A stretch of 64,000 nucleotides of DNA from JAFECT01 sp963838235 (GTDB taxonomy: Bacteria > Pseudomonadota > Alphaproteobacteria > Caulobacterales > Caulobacteraceae). Numbering within the stretch: the first letter of the stretch is position 1; every line of letters starts with the position of its first letter. The DNA lies in assembly GCA_963838235.1 (NCBI GenBank), contig CAWIQJ010000006.1:744001-808000 (forward strand). The letters are read 5' to 3'. Shown piece after piece: positions 52,951-64,000 of the stretch. Both the position numbers and the translations under genes were made by a program. A model generated the notes under the pieces. It was not told the origin of the DNA and searched no databases. It saw only the letters and a list, made by a program, of their open reading frames with translations.

Positions 52951-53843
52951 ACGCTCAACGCGTGCCGTCCGCCTGAGCCCGAGTATTCTGTGCGCATCTC
53001 GAGAAGTGTCCCGCGCGCGCGCCTCGAACCCATGCGCACCGCAAGCTCCTGCTCGATGAGGGTCAACTGCGCGGCGATGAGGCGCTCGTATTTGTCGGGG
53101 CTGATAATCCCCGTTTCGACGGTGATCTCCCAGCCCACGCGCATCGATGCGGTCGTTACGCCGAGTGCGGCGTTGGCTTCGACGTCGCGAAGGCTCGGCA
53201 GGCCGGACGCCGGCGGAGGCGCGGATTTCATCCGGCGCACGATCGCCTTACGCCACGGTCGGTCGCGCTCGACCAGGGTCAGGGCGTCCGTACGGGCTTG
53301 ACGCATGTCGGGGTCGATGATGCGACCTGCTTCAATCACCGGCGGTGCATTGTCGCTCGTGTCGCAGCCATACCCCGGCGTCGCAACGAAGCTCTGAAGA
53401 TCCGCCTCAGCCGAGGCTTCCGCACGCGAGTAATGCAGAGGAACGGAGCGGCAGCCGAGCGGGCGTCGAGCATGAATATGGCATTGGTTGGCCTCCAGCG
53501 CGCGGCAGGCGCCGGGCGAGGTGTCGAGGCTGAGCGCGGAAATCATCAGATAGTTGATGTGTTCAACCGTCTTGTCTCCACGCCGCACCTTCACCGGATA
53601 GCTGTGCGCCGCGTGAGCGGCGAGCAGGCGCTTTGTCTCGTAGAACAGGCTGCTCGACGCGGCCTGAGCCTGCGCGGTTCCGGAACGCTCCGACAGCGCG
53701 CGCGGGAAACTGTAGAGACGGAACATCAGCCTGAAAACGAAAACGTCGGCCAGGGCGGCCGCTTCGGACAACTCGACCTCCGGCGACCGGTTGCAGCATT
53801 TACCGCATTGGGTGCATGCAAATCTCAGAACAGGTGCGTTCAT
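52947..53843 (-). CDS. YkgJ-like CxxCxxCC zinc/iron-chelating protein
   Basis: 298 residues. Opens with FACTQCGKCCNRSPEVELSE (CxxCxxCC), and later CRALEANQCHIHARRPLGCR, the pattern of the YkgJ/flagellin lysine-N-methylase-like family, proposed to bind zinc or an Fe-S cluster through eight cysteines. Central segment MISALSLDTSPG and a C-terminal helical region. No defined biochemical role. It converges on comM with a 4-base overlap. Confidence 0.8.
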   Translation of the reverse strand: MNAPVLRFACTQCGKCCNRSPEVELSEAAALADVFVFRLMFRLYSFPRALSERSGTAQAQAASSSLFYETKRLLAAHAAHSYPVKVRRGDKTVEHINYLMISALSLDTSPGACRALEANQCHIHARRPLGCRSVPLHYSRAEASAEADLQSFVATPGYGCDTSDNAPPVIEAGRIIDPDMRQARTDALTLVERDRPWRKAIVRRMKSAPPPASGLPSLRDVEANAALGVTTASMRVGWEITVETGIISPDKYERLIAAQLTLIEQELAVRMGSRRARGTLLEMRTEYSGSGGRHALSV

Positions 53844-54079
53844 TCCGTCACCGTTGATCCGGGAGACACCGGCGGATCGCCTGCACTACCCTTCGGGGCG
53901 CAATTTGGCGACCGGTTACACATATCCCTCGGCCGTTTTCCGGTGTGCAATCTCCGGGGATCGTATGGGCGCGACCGAAACATGGCTTGACGATCTGCAG
54001 GTAAATCTGCACCGCCTCGGGGGCCGACCCGTCCTGGGCCGGATCGCCGGACCGTCATCATATCAGCGGGGAGACCCCG

Positions 54080-54682
54080 ATGCTCACACTCTATCACTCT
54101 CCGGATTCCCGGTCGTCGCGCTTCATCTGGCTGCTCGACGAACTGGGGGTCGAGCATGAGGTCATCTATTGCGACATCAAGCGCAGAAGCGGCCGGGGCG
54201 CGCCGGATCCGCGCAATCCTCATCCGGAAAAGCGGGTGCCCGCGTTGCTGCACGACGACACGCTGGTCACCGAACAGGCCGCCATCGCCCTCTATTTGAC
54301 GGACGCGTTTCCAGACGCCGGCCTGGGCGTCGAAGCCGGCGCGCAGGGTCGCGCGGCCTATCTGAGCTGGCTCGCCTTCTACGCCGGCGAGGCCGACCCG
54401 GTCTACGCGGCGCGGTCGCTCTACGGCGACCGCCTCGATCCCATGACGCTGAGGGACCAAGGCCGGGTGGCGGAGCGGGTGTCGGCCGCACTCGCGCAGG
54501 GTCCTTATCTTCTGGGCGACCGGTTCAGCGCGGCGGACATACTGATGTCGGGTCCCTTCGAGTGGGACCGTGACTTGGCGCCGGGGAATGAACCTATCGA
54601 CGCCTGGCTCGCGCGTCTCGCCGCGCGACCGGCGGCCCAGAGCGCCGTCGCACGCGACCAACCGCCGGTCGGCGCCGGCTGA
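54080..54682 (+). CDS. Glutathione S-transferase family protein
   Basis: 200 residues. The thioredoxin-like N-terminal half MLTLYHSPDSRSSRFIWLLD with KRVPALLHDDTLVTEQAAIA carries the cis-Pro and the glutathione gamma-Glu site (TEQAAI). The helical C-terminal half includes LLGDRFSAADILMSGPFEW, the conserved N-capping box (xxSAADI). Ser11-Ser13 may be catalytic. The 236 bases before it hold an unrelated non-coding stretch with no clear signal. Substrate unknown. Confidence 0.9.
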   Translation: MLTLYHSPDSRSSRFIWLLDELGVEHEVIYCDIKRRSGRGAPDPRNPHPEKRVPALLHDDTLVTEQAAIALYLTDAFPDAGLGVEAGAQGRAAYLSWLAFYAGEADPVYAARSLYGDRLDPMTLRDQGRVAERVSAALAQGPYLLGDRFSAADILMSGPFEWDRDLAPGNEPIDAWLARLAARPAAQSAVARDQPPVGAG

Positions 54683-54685
54683 ATT

Positions 54686-54934
54686 TCAGCTCAGATAGCA
54701 GCCGTCCTCGCTCTCCAGCGCGCGGATGATGCGCTCGACCGTGGCCTCCGCGACATCGTCGCCGTGGTCGGCCTGAACCTGTTCCAGGCGGCGGCAGATG
54801 CGCGCGATCAGCACGCGGTGCGGCTTCGACAGGTAGGAGACGGCGGCGATGAACTCGGGCCATTCCGGCCGGACAGCGTCCGCCCGGCCTGACGGAAGCG
54901 CCTTCGAACGATTTTTTGCGGCGGACATTCTCAT
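54686..54934 (-). CDS. Small protein of unknown function
   Basis: 82 residues from ATG 54934 (MRMSAAKNRSKALPSG). A helical body with PEWPEFIAAVSYLSKPHRVL, IARICRRLEQVQADHGDDVA and VERIIRALESEDGCYL. No family recognised. Charged, soluble. Its stop is 3 bases from the convergent GST stop. It may be transcribed with the isochorismatase-like gene 13 bases upstream. Confidence 0.6.
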   Translation of the reverse strand: MRMSAAKNRSKALPSGRADAVRPEWPEFIAAVSYLSKPHRVLIARICRRLEQVQADHGDDVAEATVERIIRALESEDGCYLS

Positions 54935-54947
54935 GGACTCCGATCGC

Positions 54948-55511
54948 TCAGGCGTCGTTGGCGACGCACAAGGGGTTGGGAACTTGGGCAAGGACGGTTG
55001 CGATGCGCGCGACGCAGGCGAAGGGGGTGACCACCTCCCACAGGGCGGGCTCCGACGCGGCGGTTCCGCCGCCGCCGCGCGCCGCCCAGACCGCGCCTCT
55101 CACCAGCGTCACCTGAACGCCGTGGTTGAACGCATCGAGCGCGGTGGCGACGCCGGAGGTGCGCAGATCGAAGCCTGCGATCAGCACCTGGCCCTCACAC
55201 GCGCCGCGCACGATCTCCGCGAGTCGCGGGTTGGATAGCGCCGAGGCCTCACGGCGGAAGAACACCGCTTCGCTCGGCAAGGGCTCGAAACCTGGGATGG
55301 GCGCTTCTTCGTAGTCCCGACCCGGACCGAGAACGCGATGCGCATGCACGATGCTCCACCCCGCGCGTCGCGCTGAGGCGAGCAGGCGCGCGCAGGCGCC
55401 GACACGATCGTCGCCCCGCTGGCTCACCGGCTCGCCGCCGAGGTGGGTGCGCTGCAGGTCGAGACAGAGGAGCAGGACGCCGGTGTCGAGATGCAGTCTG
55501 GGGTTTGACAC
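54948..55511 (-). CDS. Isochorismatase-fold protein lacking the catalytic cysteine
   Basis: 187 residues. The fold is visible: LLLCLDLQRTHLGGEP (catalytic Asp), ARRAGWSIVHAHRV, GFEPLPSEAVFFRREASALS (Lys/Arg region), VLIAGFDLRTSGVATALDAF. The last is where isochorismatases and nicotinamidases have a nucleophilic Cys (xxCVxxTAxDA); here the position is Ser or Gly. It may be non-enzymatic or use another mechanism. Divergent from the LysR gene at 55598, a layout that suggests regulation by it. Confidence 0.75.
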   Translation of the reverse strand: MSNPRLHLDTGVLLLCLDLQRTHLGGEPVSQRGDDRVGACARLLASARRAGWSIVHAHRVLGPGRDYEEAPIPGFEPLPSEAVFFRREASALSNPRLAEIVRGACEGQVLIAGFDLRTSGVATALDAFNHGVQVTLVRGAVWAARGGGGTAASEPALWEVVTPFACVARIATVLAQVPNPLCVANDA

Positions 55512-55597
55512 GGGTTCTGCGCTACCGGCTTGCGTCCACCGCGCAGTTCGTAGACCTTGCCGCCATCCCCGGCTGTACGAGAAAAGGAATAGGGGTC

Positions 55598-56611
55598 ATG
55601 CCGAAACGCGAGGCCCCGTCCGGCCCAGTGCGCCAGCGCGCCGACTGGTCGGACCTGCGCGTATTCTATTTCGTCGCGCACTACGGGACCTTCGCCGCCG
55701 CCGGCAAGGCGCTGGGCATGGGTCAGCCCACGGTCTCAAAGCACATCGAAGACCTCGAAATCCGGCTGAACACCCGCCTGTTCAACCGCGCGCCCCAGGG
55801 CGCCACCCTGACCGAGGCCGGCGCGTCGCTGCTCGACAAGGTCAAGACCATGGAGCGCGCCGCGGAAGACATCGAGGCGGAGATCGCCAACGCCGACAAG
55901 CGCGAGGAAGGCCTGGTCGGCATCGCCGCGCCCGACGGCATGGCGGGCTACATCCTGGGCCCGGCCTTCGCGGACTTCTTCCACGCGTGGCCGAAGATCA
56001 CCGTCGCCCTCGACTGCGGCCTGTGGCCGGCAGACAAGATCCCGAGCGCGATCGACATCTCGCTGCAGTACGATGAGACGTCCACCGCGGACTTCACCGC
56101 CACGCGCCTGGCGCAACTGCACTACCGCCTGTTCGGCGCGCGCGCCTATCTCGATCTCTACGGCCGGCCGGCCTCCGTGCAGGAGGCCGCGGCCCACCGC
56201 TATATCCACCACTCAGCCCAGAACAAACAGGCCGAGAGCCTGCCGGTCACTACCCCGGCCCTGCAGCAGATCGTGCGCAAACAGGTGGTCACCAATTCCA
56301 GCCTCGCCATGGTCGAACTGATCAAGGGCGGCTCCGGCATCGGCCCCCTGCCGACGGCGGTGCTCTCCCTCGAGCCGGACCTCGAGATGCTGGACGTGGG
56401 CGTGATCGCCTCGGTCACCCTGTGGATGTACGTGCGCCGCGAGGCCGAGCAGTCGGCGCGGGTGCGCCGGGTCGCCGACTGGCTGAAGCAGACCTTCGAC
56501 GGGCGCACCCACCCCTGGTTCCGCATCGAGTTCGTTCACCCGCGCGACTTCGGCGAGGTGCTCAAGCCCCCACGACCAAAGCTCGCGATCGCCGCCGGAG
56601 AGGGCGCCTAG
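55598..56611 (+). CDS. LysR-family transcriptional regulator
   Basis: 337 residues. N-terminal winged helix LRVFYFVAHYGTFAAAGKAL with MGQPTVSKHIEDLEIRLNTR and LFNRAPQGATLTEAG, then a substrate-binding half (VGIAAPDGMAGYILGPAFAD; GGSGIGPLPTAVL). An extended N-terminus and C-terminal tail are beyond the usual 300 residues. ATG 55598 has AGGGG upstream. Divergent from the isochorismatase-like gene; the effector is unknown. Confidence 0.92.
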   Translation: MPKREAPSGPVRQRADWSDLRVFYFVAHYGTFAAAGKALGMGQPTVSKHIEDLEIRLNTRLFNRAPQGATLTEAGASLLDKVKTMERAAEDIEAEIANADKREEGLVGIAAPDGMAGYILGPAFADFFHAWPKITVALDCGLWPADKIPSAIDISLQYDETSTADFTATRLAQLHYRLFGARAYLDLYGRPASVQEAAAHRYIHHSAQNKQAESLPVTTPALQQIVRKQVVTNSSLAMVELIKGGSGIGPLPTAVLSLEPDLEMLDVGVIASVTLWMYVRREAEQSARVRRVADWLKQTFDGRTHPWFRIEFVHPRDFGEVLKPPRPKLAIAAGEGA

Positions 56612-56734
56612 AGCAAGCTTTGCCGCAGATCGTCCGAAAGCGGCTTAATAACGCCCCGCTCGCCCCAGGTTTTGAACACCCGTTAACTTTTGCCGGGGCA
56701 CCTTGCAGACCACCTGTTTGCGGGGGAGCCGCGT

Positions 56735-58264
56735 ATGTCTGTCGACGCCGCCGAGCGGCTGAAGGCGCGGGAAGAGTTCTTGCGCTTGATGAGCCATGAG
56801 ATCCGCACGCCGCTGAACGGCGTGATCGGGATGCTCGGCCTGCTCGCCCGCACCCGGCTCGACGGCGCCCAGCGCGCCTACCTCGGCGCCGCCCGCGATT
56901 CCGCCGAACATCTGCTGTGGCTGGTCAACGACCTGCTCGACTTCGCCCGCATCGAGGCCGGCAAGGTCGAGCTCGAGGCTTCGCCCCTGTCGGTCGAACA
57001 TCTGGTTCAGGGCGTGACCGAACTGCTCAGCCCCAAGGCGCACGAGAAGGGTCTCGACATCGCCTGGACCGTGGACGAGGACGTGCCCGACGTGCTGGCC
57101 GACGACGGCCGCCTGCGCCAGATCCTGTTCAACCTCGCCGGCAATGCGGTGAAGTTCACCGAAGCCGGCGGCGTGCTGATCGCGGTGAGCTGCGCCGAGG
57201 TGAAGAAGGATTGTGCGACCCTGCACTTCGCGGTCAGCGACACCGGCCCCGGCGTGCCGCCCCAGGCGCACGAGCGGGTGTTCGAAGAGTTCGGCCATGC
57301 CGACCCGCAGCATGCGGTGAAGTACGGCGGCGCGGGCCTGGGCCTGGCGGTGGTCAAGCGCCTGGTCGAAGCCATGGAGGGCGTCGTCGGCCTCGACAGC
57401 AACCCCGGCGAAGGCGCGACCTTTTGGTTCGAGGCGGCGTTCCCGGTGATCGAGAGCGCGCCGCGCGAAAAGGCGCTGGCGACGCTGCGCGTCGGCGTCG
57501 CCTCGCCGTCGGAGTTCGTGCGCGAAGCCGCCGCGGGCCAGCTTCTGGCCTCCGGCGCGGCGGCGATCCTGGGCGACGCGGTCGACGTGGTGGTCGAGGC
57601 GACGGAAGACAACGGCGTGGTGCTGGTCGATCATGCGCTGGCGCCCCAGGGTTCGCTGGCCACGCGGCCGAAACAGCGCAAGGCCTTGATCCTGCTCAAG
57701 GCGGAAGAACGCGAACTGATCGAGCGCTACCGCGGCGCCGGCTGGAACGGCTATCTGATCAAGCCGCTGCGCCGCATCTCGGTGTCCGCCCGCGTACTGG
57801 CCGCCCTGAACACCTCTACCGCTTCCCTGCGCGCGCCCCAGGGTCCCGAGGACGAACGCGTGGCGCCGGCGACCGTCGCGGGCGTGCGGGTGCTGATCGC
57901 CGAGGACAATCCGGTGAATGCGCTCCTGGTTCAGGCGCTGCTCAAGCGCGAAGGCTGCACCGTCGAACTCGCCGGCACCGGCGAAGAGGCGCTGCAGGCC
58001 CTGGCGCGCAGCCGCTACGACATGGTGCTGATGGACATGCGCATGCCCGGCATGGACGGCATCGCGGCCACCCGCAAGATGCGCGCGTCGGGCGACGAAA
58101 CCCCGGTGATCGCGCTCACCGCCAACGCCTTCGAGGAGGACCGCAGGATCTGCCTCGAAGCTGGCATGAACGCCTTCCTGACCAAGCCCGTCGACGCTGC
58201 GGCGCTGAAGACCGCGCTGGCCCGCTGGACGAACCGCGACAGCCGGGTAAAGCTGGCCTCCTGA
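56735..58264 (+). CDS. shkA: ShkA-like soluble hybrid histidine kinase
   Basis: 509 residues, no membrane segment or PAS domain. DHp with LMSHEIRTPLNGVIG (His21), HATPase (NLAGNAVKFTEAGG, DTGPGVPP, GGAGLGLAVVKR), then a receiver-like unit without a phospho-Asp (about 250-358), a linker QGPEDERVAP and a true receiver (LIAEDNP, VLMDMRMPGMDG with Asp434, LTANA, KPVD). This is the order of Caulobacter ShkA, where the pseudo-receiver binds cyclic di-GMP. The three contact residues recalled for ShkA (R324, Y338, R344) find equivalents at R326, Y340 and R346. Likely input to the ShpA-TacA phosphorelay. Confidence 0.8.
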   Translation: MSVDAAERLKAREEFLRLMSHEIRTPLNGVIGMLGLLARTRLDGAQRAYLGAARDSAEHLLWLVNDLLDFARIEAGKVELEASPLSVEHLVQGVTELLSPKAHEKGLDIAWTVDEDVPDVLADDGRLRQILFNLAGNAVKFTEAGGVLIAVSCAEVKKDCATLHFAVSDTGPGVPPQAHERVFEEFGHADPQHAVKYGGAGLGLAVVKRLVEAMEGVVGLDSNPGEGATFWFEAAFPVIESAPREKALATLRVGVASPSEFVREAAAGQLLASGAAAILGDAVDVVVEATEDNGVVLVDHALAPQGSLATRPKQRKALILLKAEERELIERYRGAGWNGYLIKPLRRISVSARVLAALNTSTASLRAPQGPEDERVAPATVAGVRVLIAEDNPVNALLVQALLKREGCTVELAGTGEEALQALARSRYDMVLMDMRMPGMDGIAATRKMRASGDETPVIALTANAFEEDRRICLEAGMNAFLTKPVDAAALKTALARWTNRDSRVKLAS

Positions 58265-58303
58265 TTTGGGCCGCGACGGGCGGCCCGCGAGGGCGCCGAC
58301 GGC

Positions 58304-59656
58304 ATGACCGCAACCGCTGCTACACCCAACCCGACCTTTGGCGAGGCGGTTCGAGCATTGGGTCGTCCGCGTGTGGCGCTGATCTTCGCGCAGGGGTTTT
58401 CGTCGGGCCTCCCGTTCTTCCTGACTGCTGCGACACTGGGGTTCTGGCTTCGCGACGAAGGAACGTCGCTCAAGGCGATCGGCTTCATCTCATGGGTCGG
58501 GCTCGCCTATTCGCTCAAATTTTTCTGGTCGCCGATCATCGACCGAGTGAAGTTACCGCTGCTAGGGCGATTGGGTCTTCGGCGCGGGTGGATGTTGTTG
58601 ACGCAAATCGCGGTCGGCGTCGGCCTCATTGCCATGGCGCTCACCGGTCCGAAGTCTGGCCTCACGACAATCGGGATAGCCGCGCTCTTCGTCGCTTTCG
58701 CCGCCGCCAGCCAGGACATTGTCATCGACGCATTCCGAATCGAATGGGCGACCGATACGAACGAGCTGGGTATGTTCACCGCCGTCTTTCAGATCGGCTA
58801 TCGCGTCGCCGTCTTAATTAGCGATGCCGCAATTCTCTCGCTGGCGAAACATTTCGGCTGGCCCATCTCCTATATCGCGATGGCAGCCCTGATGGGTGTG
58901 GGAATATTTGCGACCTTTAAGGTCAGCGAACCCATGAAAGCGGATCGGGCGTCTGCCACGCAGCAGCCGCTCTGGACACCTTCCGGGTTCGCCGACGGCT
59001 ACGCCGGGCCGTTCGTTGCCTTCTTCAAGGACTATGGCCTGACATCGATCCTGATGCTGGTGCTGATCGCGCTCTATCGGCTGCCCGAGTACGCCGTCGG
59101 CCCGATGATCACGCCGTTCTACAGCGATCTGCACCTCGATAAGGATATGATTGCTGCGGTTCGCACTTCGGTTGGCCTGGTATCTTCGTTTGTCGGAATC
59201 GCGGCTGGCGGGGTCGTGGCATTACGCTTCGGCTATATCTGGGCGTTGATCGTCGGCGGGATTTTACAAGCCCTCGCGGAGGCGTCTTTCGCGATCCTGG
59301 CGGTGCATCATGACACCCTGTGGTTCGGGATCGTAATGGGCTTTGACAACATCGGTATCGCGATGGCCGGCGTCGCGCTCGTCACCTACATGTCGAGCCT
59401 GACACGCCCAGGCTATACGGCGACGCAGTACGCGTTCCTGACATCAGTTTTTGCGCTCCCCGGCAAGGTGTTTAAAGGCTTCTCGGGCTGGATCGTGGAA
59501 AGCATCCAGCACAGTGGTCATTCGCTGATGGAAGCCTACTCCCTGTTCTTCATCGGCGCAGGCATGACTGGAATACCGGCCATCTTGTTGTGCTTCTGGC
59601 TGCTCGCCGTGCGGCGCCAACATCAACCGTCCGTCAGCAGCGCGCCTTCCTCGTAG
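58304..59656 (+). CDS. AmpG-like MFS transporter
   Basis: 450 residues, about 12 membrane helices. Starts FAQGFSSGLPFFLTAATLGF with WLRDEGTSLKAIGFISWVG, FFWSPIIDR and FAAASQDIVIDAFRIEW, which are hallmark segments of AmpG, the inner-membrane importer of anhydro-muropeptides from cell-wall turnover. C-terminal half includes GFDNIGIAMAGVALVTYMSS. Base composition is milder than in neighbouring genes (more A/T third positions). It overlaps convergent maeB by 34 bases. No ampC or ampR is nearby. Confidence 0.87.
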   Translation: MTATAATPNPTFGEAVRALGRPRVALIFAQGFSSGLPFFLTAATLGFWLRDEGTSLKAIGFISWVGLAYSLKFFWSPIIDRVKLPLLGRLGLRRGWMLLTQIAVGVGLIAMALTGPKSGLTTIGIAALFVAFAAASQDIVIDAFRIEWATDTNELGMFTAVFQIGYRVAVLISDAAILSLAKHFGWPISYIAMAALMGVGIFATFKVSEPMKADRASATQQPLWTPSGFADGYAGPFVAFFKDYGLTSILMLVLIALYRLPEYAVGPMITPFYSDLHLDKDMIAAVRTSVGLVSSFVGIAAGGVVALRFGYIWALIVGGILQALAEASFAILAVHHDTLWFGIVMGFDNIGIAMAGVALVTYMSSLTRPGYTATQYAFLTSVFALPGKVFKGFSGWIVESIQHSGHSLMEAYSLFFIGAGMTGIPAILLCFWLLAVRRQHQPSVSSAPSS

Positions 59657-61903
59657 GCGGCGAACACGCCCGCGGTGAGGATCTGCGAGACCGACGCGCC
59701 CAGCGGCGCGATCTGTACCGAACGTTCCAGGCCCAGCAGCAGCGGGCCGATCACCGTGGCGCCGCCCACCGCCTGCACCAGGCGGGTCGAGATCGAGGCG
59801 GAGTGGATGGCGGGCATGATCAGGACGTTGGCCGGTCCGCTCAGGCGCTGGAACGGATAGTTGGCCCAGACGTCGGGATCGAGCGCCACGTCCGGCGGCA
59901 TCTCGCCCTCGTACTCGAAGTCCACATCCGAGCGGCTGTCCATTTCACTCACCGCCTCATGCACACGCTGGCCGCGGGCGCCCGGCGGGTTGCCGAAGGT
60001 CGAATAGGACAGGAAGGCCACGCGCGGGGTGAAGCCCAGCTTTCTCACCGCATGCGCCGCCTGGATCGCGATCTCCGCCAGGTCGTGGGCTTCGGGCACT
60101 TCGGTGATCGAGGTGTCGGCGATGAACAGGGTGCGGCCCTTGGCCAGCACCACCGCCATGCCGATGATGCGGCCCACCGGATCGAGCACGCGGCGCACGT
60201 CGCCCAGCGCCTGGTCGAAGGTGCGGGTCACCCCGGTCACCATGGCGTCGGCGTGGCCGCAGGCCACCATGGCGGCGGAGAAGGTGTTGCGATCCAGGTT
60301 GATCAGGCGTTGCACGTCTCTTCGGAGATAGCCGTGACGTTGCTGGCGGCGATAGACCAGGTCCACGTATTCGGCGTTGCGGTGCGACAGGCGCGCATTG
60401 ATGATCTCCACGCCGAGATCTTCGAACCTCAGCCCCGCGCCTTCGCAGTTCTTGCGAATCAGCTCCTCGCGGCCCACCAGGATCGGCGTGCCCAGGTCCT
60501 GGGTGCGGAAGGCGTAGGCCGCGCGGATCACCGACGGCTCCTCACCCTCGGCGAACACCACGCGCCGGTTCGGCTGGGCGTGCACGGCCGAGGTGATCTT
60601 CTCCATCAGCGCCGCCGACGGATCGAGCCGTTGCCGCAGGCACGCGCGATAGCCGTCCATGTCGTCGATCGTCTTGCGCGCGACGCCCGTGCGCATGGCG
60701 GCTTCGGCGACGAACGGCGGGATGTACCAGATCAGCCGCGGATCGAACGGCGTGGGGATGATATACTCGGGACCGAACTTCAGCTGGCGGCCCTGGTAGG
60801 CGGCGGCGACTTCGTCGGGCACGTCTTCGCGCGCCAGTTCCGCCAGCGCCCGGGCGGCGGCGATCTTCATCTCGTGGTTCACCTGGCGGGCGCGCACGTC
60901 CAGCGCGCCGCGGAAGATGTACGGGAAGCCCAGCACATTGTTGATCTGGTTCGGATAGTCCGACCGGCCGGTGGCCATGATCGCATCCGAGCGCACCTCG
61001 GCCACTTCCTCGGGCGTGATCTCCGGGTCGGGGTTGGCCATGGCGAAGATGATCGGCCGCGGCGCCATCGACGCCACCATTTCCTTGGTCAGCACGCCCT
61101 GGGCCGAGAGGCCGATGAACACGTCGGCGCCGACCATGGCCTCGGCCAGCGTGCGGTGCGGGGTGTCGGTGGCGTGCGCGGCCTTCCATTGGTCGACGTT
61201 GGCCCGGCCGCGGTAAACCACGCCGTCCCGGTCCACCATCACGGTGTTCTCCGCCCGCACGCCCATGGACTTCATCAGGCCCAGCGACGACAGCCCCGCG
61301 GCGCCCGCGCCGCTCGAGTACGAGCTTGACGTCCTCCAGCTTGCGCCCAGTGATTTCGCAGGCGTTGATCAGTCCGGCGGCGGAGATGATCGCCGTGCCG
61401 TGCTGGTCGTCGTGGAACACCGGAATGTCGAGCAGCTCCTGCAGGGCCGTCTCGATAACGAAACACTCCGGTGACTTGATGTCCTCCAGATTGATCCCGC
61501 CGAAGGTGGCGCCGATGTTCTTCACCACGGTGATGAATTCGTCGGGGTCCTGGGTCACGACTTCCACGTCGAAGGCGTCGATGTCGGCGAACCGCTTGAA
61601 CAGGACGGCCTTGCCTTCCATCACCGGCTTGGAGGCCAGGGCGCCGAGATTGCCCAGGCCCAGGATGGCGGTGCCGTTGGTGATCACCCCCACCATGTTT
61701 CCCTTGGAGGTGAAGTCGTAGACGCTGTCCGGATCGGCGGCGATGGCGCGCACCGGCGCGGCCACGCCGGGCGAATAGGCCAGCGACAGGTCCCTCTGGG
61801 TCGCCATGGGCTTGGTGGGGGCGAGGCCGATTTTCCCCGGCTGAGGATACCGATGGAAGTCCAGCGCTTCTTCGTCGCTGACGGATTGTCTGGTGTCGGC
61901 CAT
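59623..61903 (-). CDS. maeB: NADP-dependent malic enzyme with phosphotransacetylase-like domain (one frameshift)
   Basis: Oxidative decarboxylation of malate to pyruvate with NADP. About 760 residues, the two-domain MaeB form. N-terminal malic domain: LAYSPGVAAPVRAIAADPD, FDVEVVTQDPDEFI, PVFHDDQHGTAIISAAGLIN. Near 61315 one extra base (ctcGagc) shifts the frame; removing it gives LSGAGAAGLSSLGLMKSMG, the NADP loop. C-terminal half resembles phosphotransacetylase (VFAEGEEPSVIRAAYAF; GANVLIMPAIH-like GPANVLIMPAIH) but usually acts as a regulatory, acetyl-CoA-sensing domain. Divergent from mutS. Confidence 0.93.
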
Positions 61904-62101
61904 GGGCTCCGCGCCGTTGCAAATTCCGCGGCAACCTAGCCCGCCGCCCCTCAAGGTCTCAACAGGACTTGTCGAGGAAAGGCGCCCGCGGGTCCAGGAA
62001 CAATCCCGGGGCAGGCTGGAACCGCTCCCGGGAGGTCCGGCCCCTGTGGACAACCGGCCCCCGGACTTTCCGGACTCGGCCGCCTCCGCTAGCGTTCGGG
62101 C

Positions 62102-64000
<1,899 letters not shown>

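Noticed and set aside
56735..58264. Hybrid kinase acting as a CckA or PleC equivalent
   Set aside because: It has no membrane segment or PAS domain; the DHp-CA-pseudoREC-REC order fits ShkA instead.

Overview
The window is a GC-rich, gene-dense stretch of a Caulobacterales-type alphaproteobacterium (Caulobacter/Phenylobacterium relatives). The evidence is a tyrosine-for-histidine DivL cell-cycle kinase, a ShkA-like soluble hybrid kinase, the RegB/RegA/SenC redox module, an MmcB-type repair protein, a possible GANTC (CcrM/GcrA-type) site upstream of dnaA, and many GTG/TTG starts with 4-nt ATGA/GTGA overlaps. No tRNA, rRNA, CRISPR array, prophage, transposase or toxin-antitoxin locus was seen.

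Layout. 0-3.4 kb: molybdate transporter modABC and a MoeB/ThiF-like adenylyltransferase. 3.4-6.8 kb: one very long gene fusing a GH18-like hydrolase, a NodB-type deacetylase and a GT2 glycosyltransferase. 7-13.3 kb: DUF2306 and LytTR membrane proteins (divergent), a GNAT, a 70-residue flagellar-rod-like protein, malate dehydrogenase, a HIT protein and three proteins of unknown function. 13.4-18.8 kb: succinate dehydrogenase sdhCDAB with a small CPCC cysteine protein between sdhA and sdhB, then a VOC protein, a 2Fe-2S ferredoxin and a glycerate-kinase-like gene. 19-23.3 kb: an accessory-looking block (AraC regulator, DUF4331, HupE/UreJ, membrane protein, DUF4198), possibly for metal handling. 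23.3-31.5 kb: divL, a three-gene unit ending in mmcB, RegA/RegB with divergent senC, and an SdpR/SdpI-like pair. 31.6-40.4 kb: PHB depolymerase, YgjP-type metallopeptidase, PBP1A, a duplicated-loop hydrolase, recQ and a secreted two-repeat protein. 40.4-51.2 kb: gyrB, recF, dnaN, dnaA, rpsT, enoyl-CoA hydratase and mutM (minus strand), then threonine dehydratase and an FKBP. 51.4-64 kb: comM, a YkgJ-like protein, GST, a Cys-less isochorismatase-like protein, LysR, shkA, AmpG-like MFS, maeB and the start of mutS.

A technical point dominates: ten genes are interrupted by single-base indels (modC, the GH18/deacetylase/GT2 fusion, divL, phaZ, ygjP, the PBP1A gene, the 39-kb secreted gene, comM, maeB, mutS). 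In nearly every case the conserved protein continues in another frame across one extra G or C. The indels cluster (3.7-4.3, 23.6-24.2, 32.4-34.5, 61.3-64 kb) and are densest at the right end. I read them as assembly or base-calling errors rather than gene decay. Each such gene is listed once over its full span.

The most interesting items are the three-module glycan enzyme, the DUF4331/HupE/DUF4198 block, the free-standing flagellar-rod-tail protein, the CPCC protein inside the sdh operon, and AT-rich inverted repeats in intergenic gaps.
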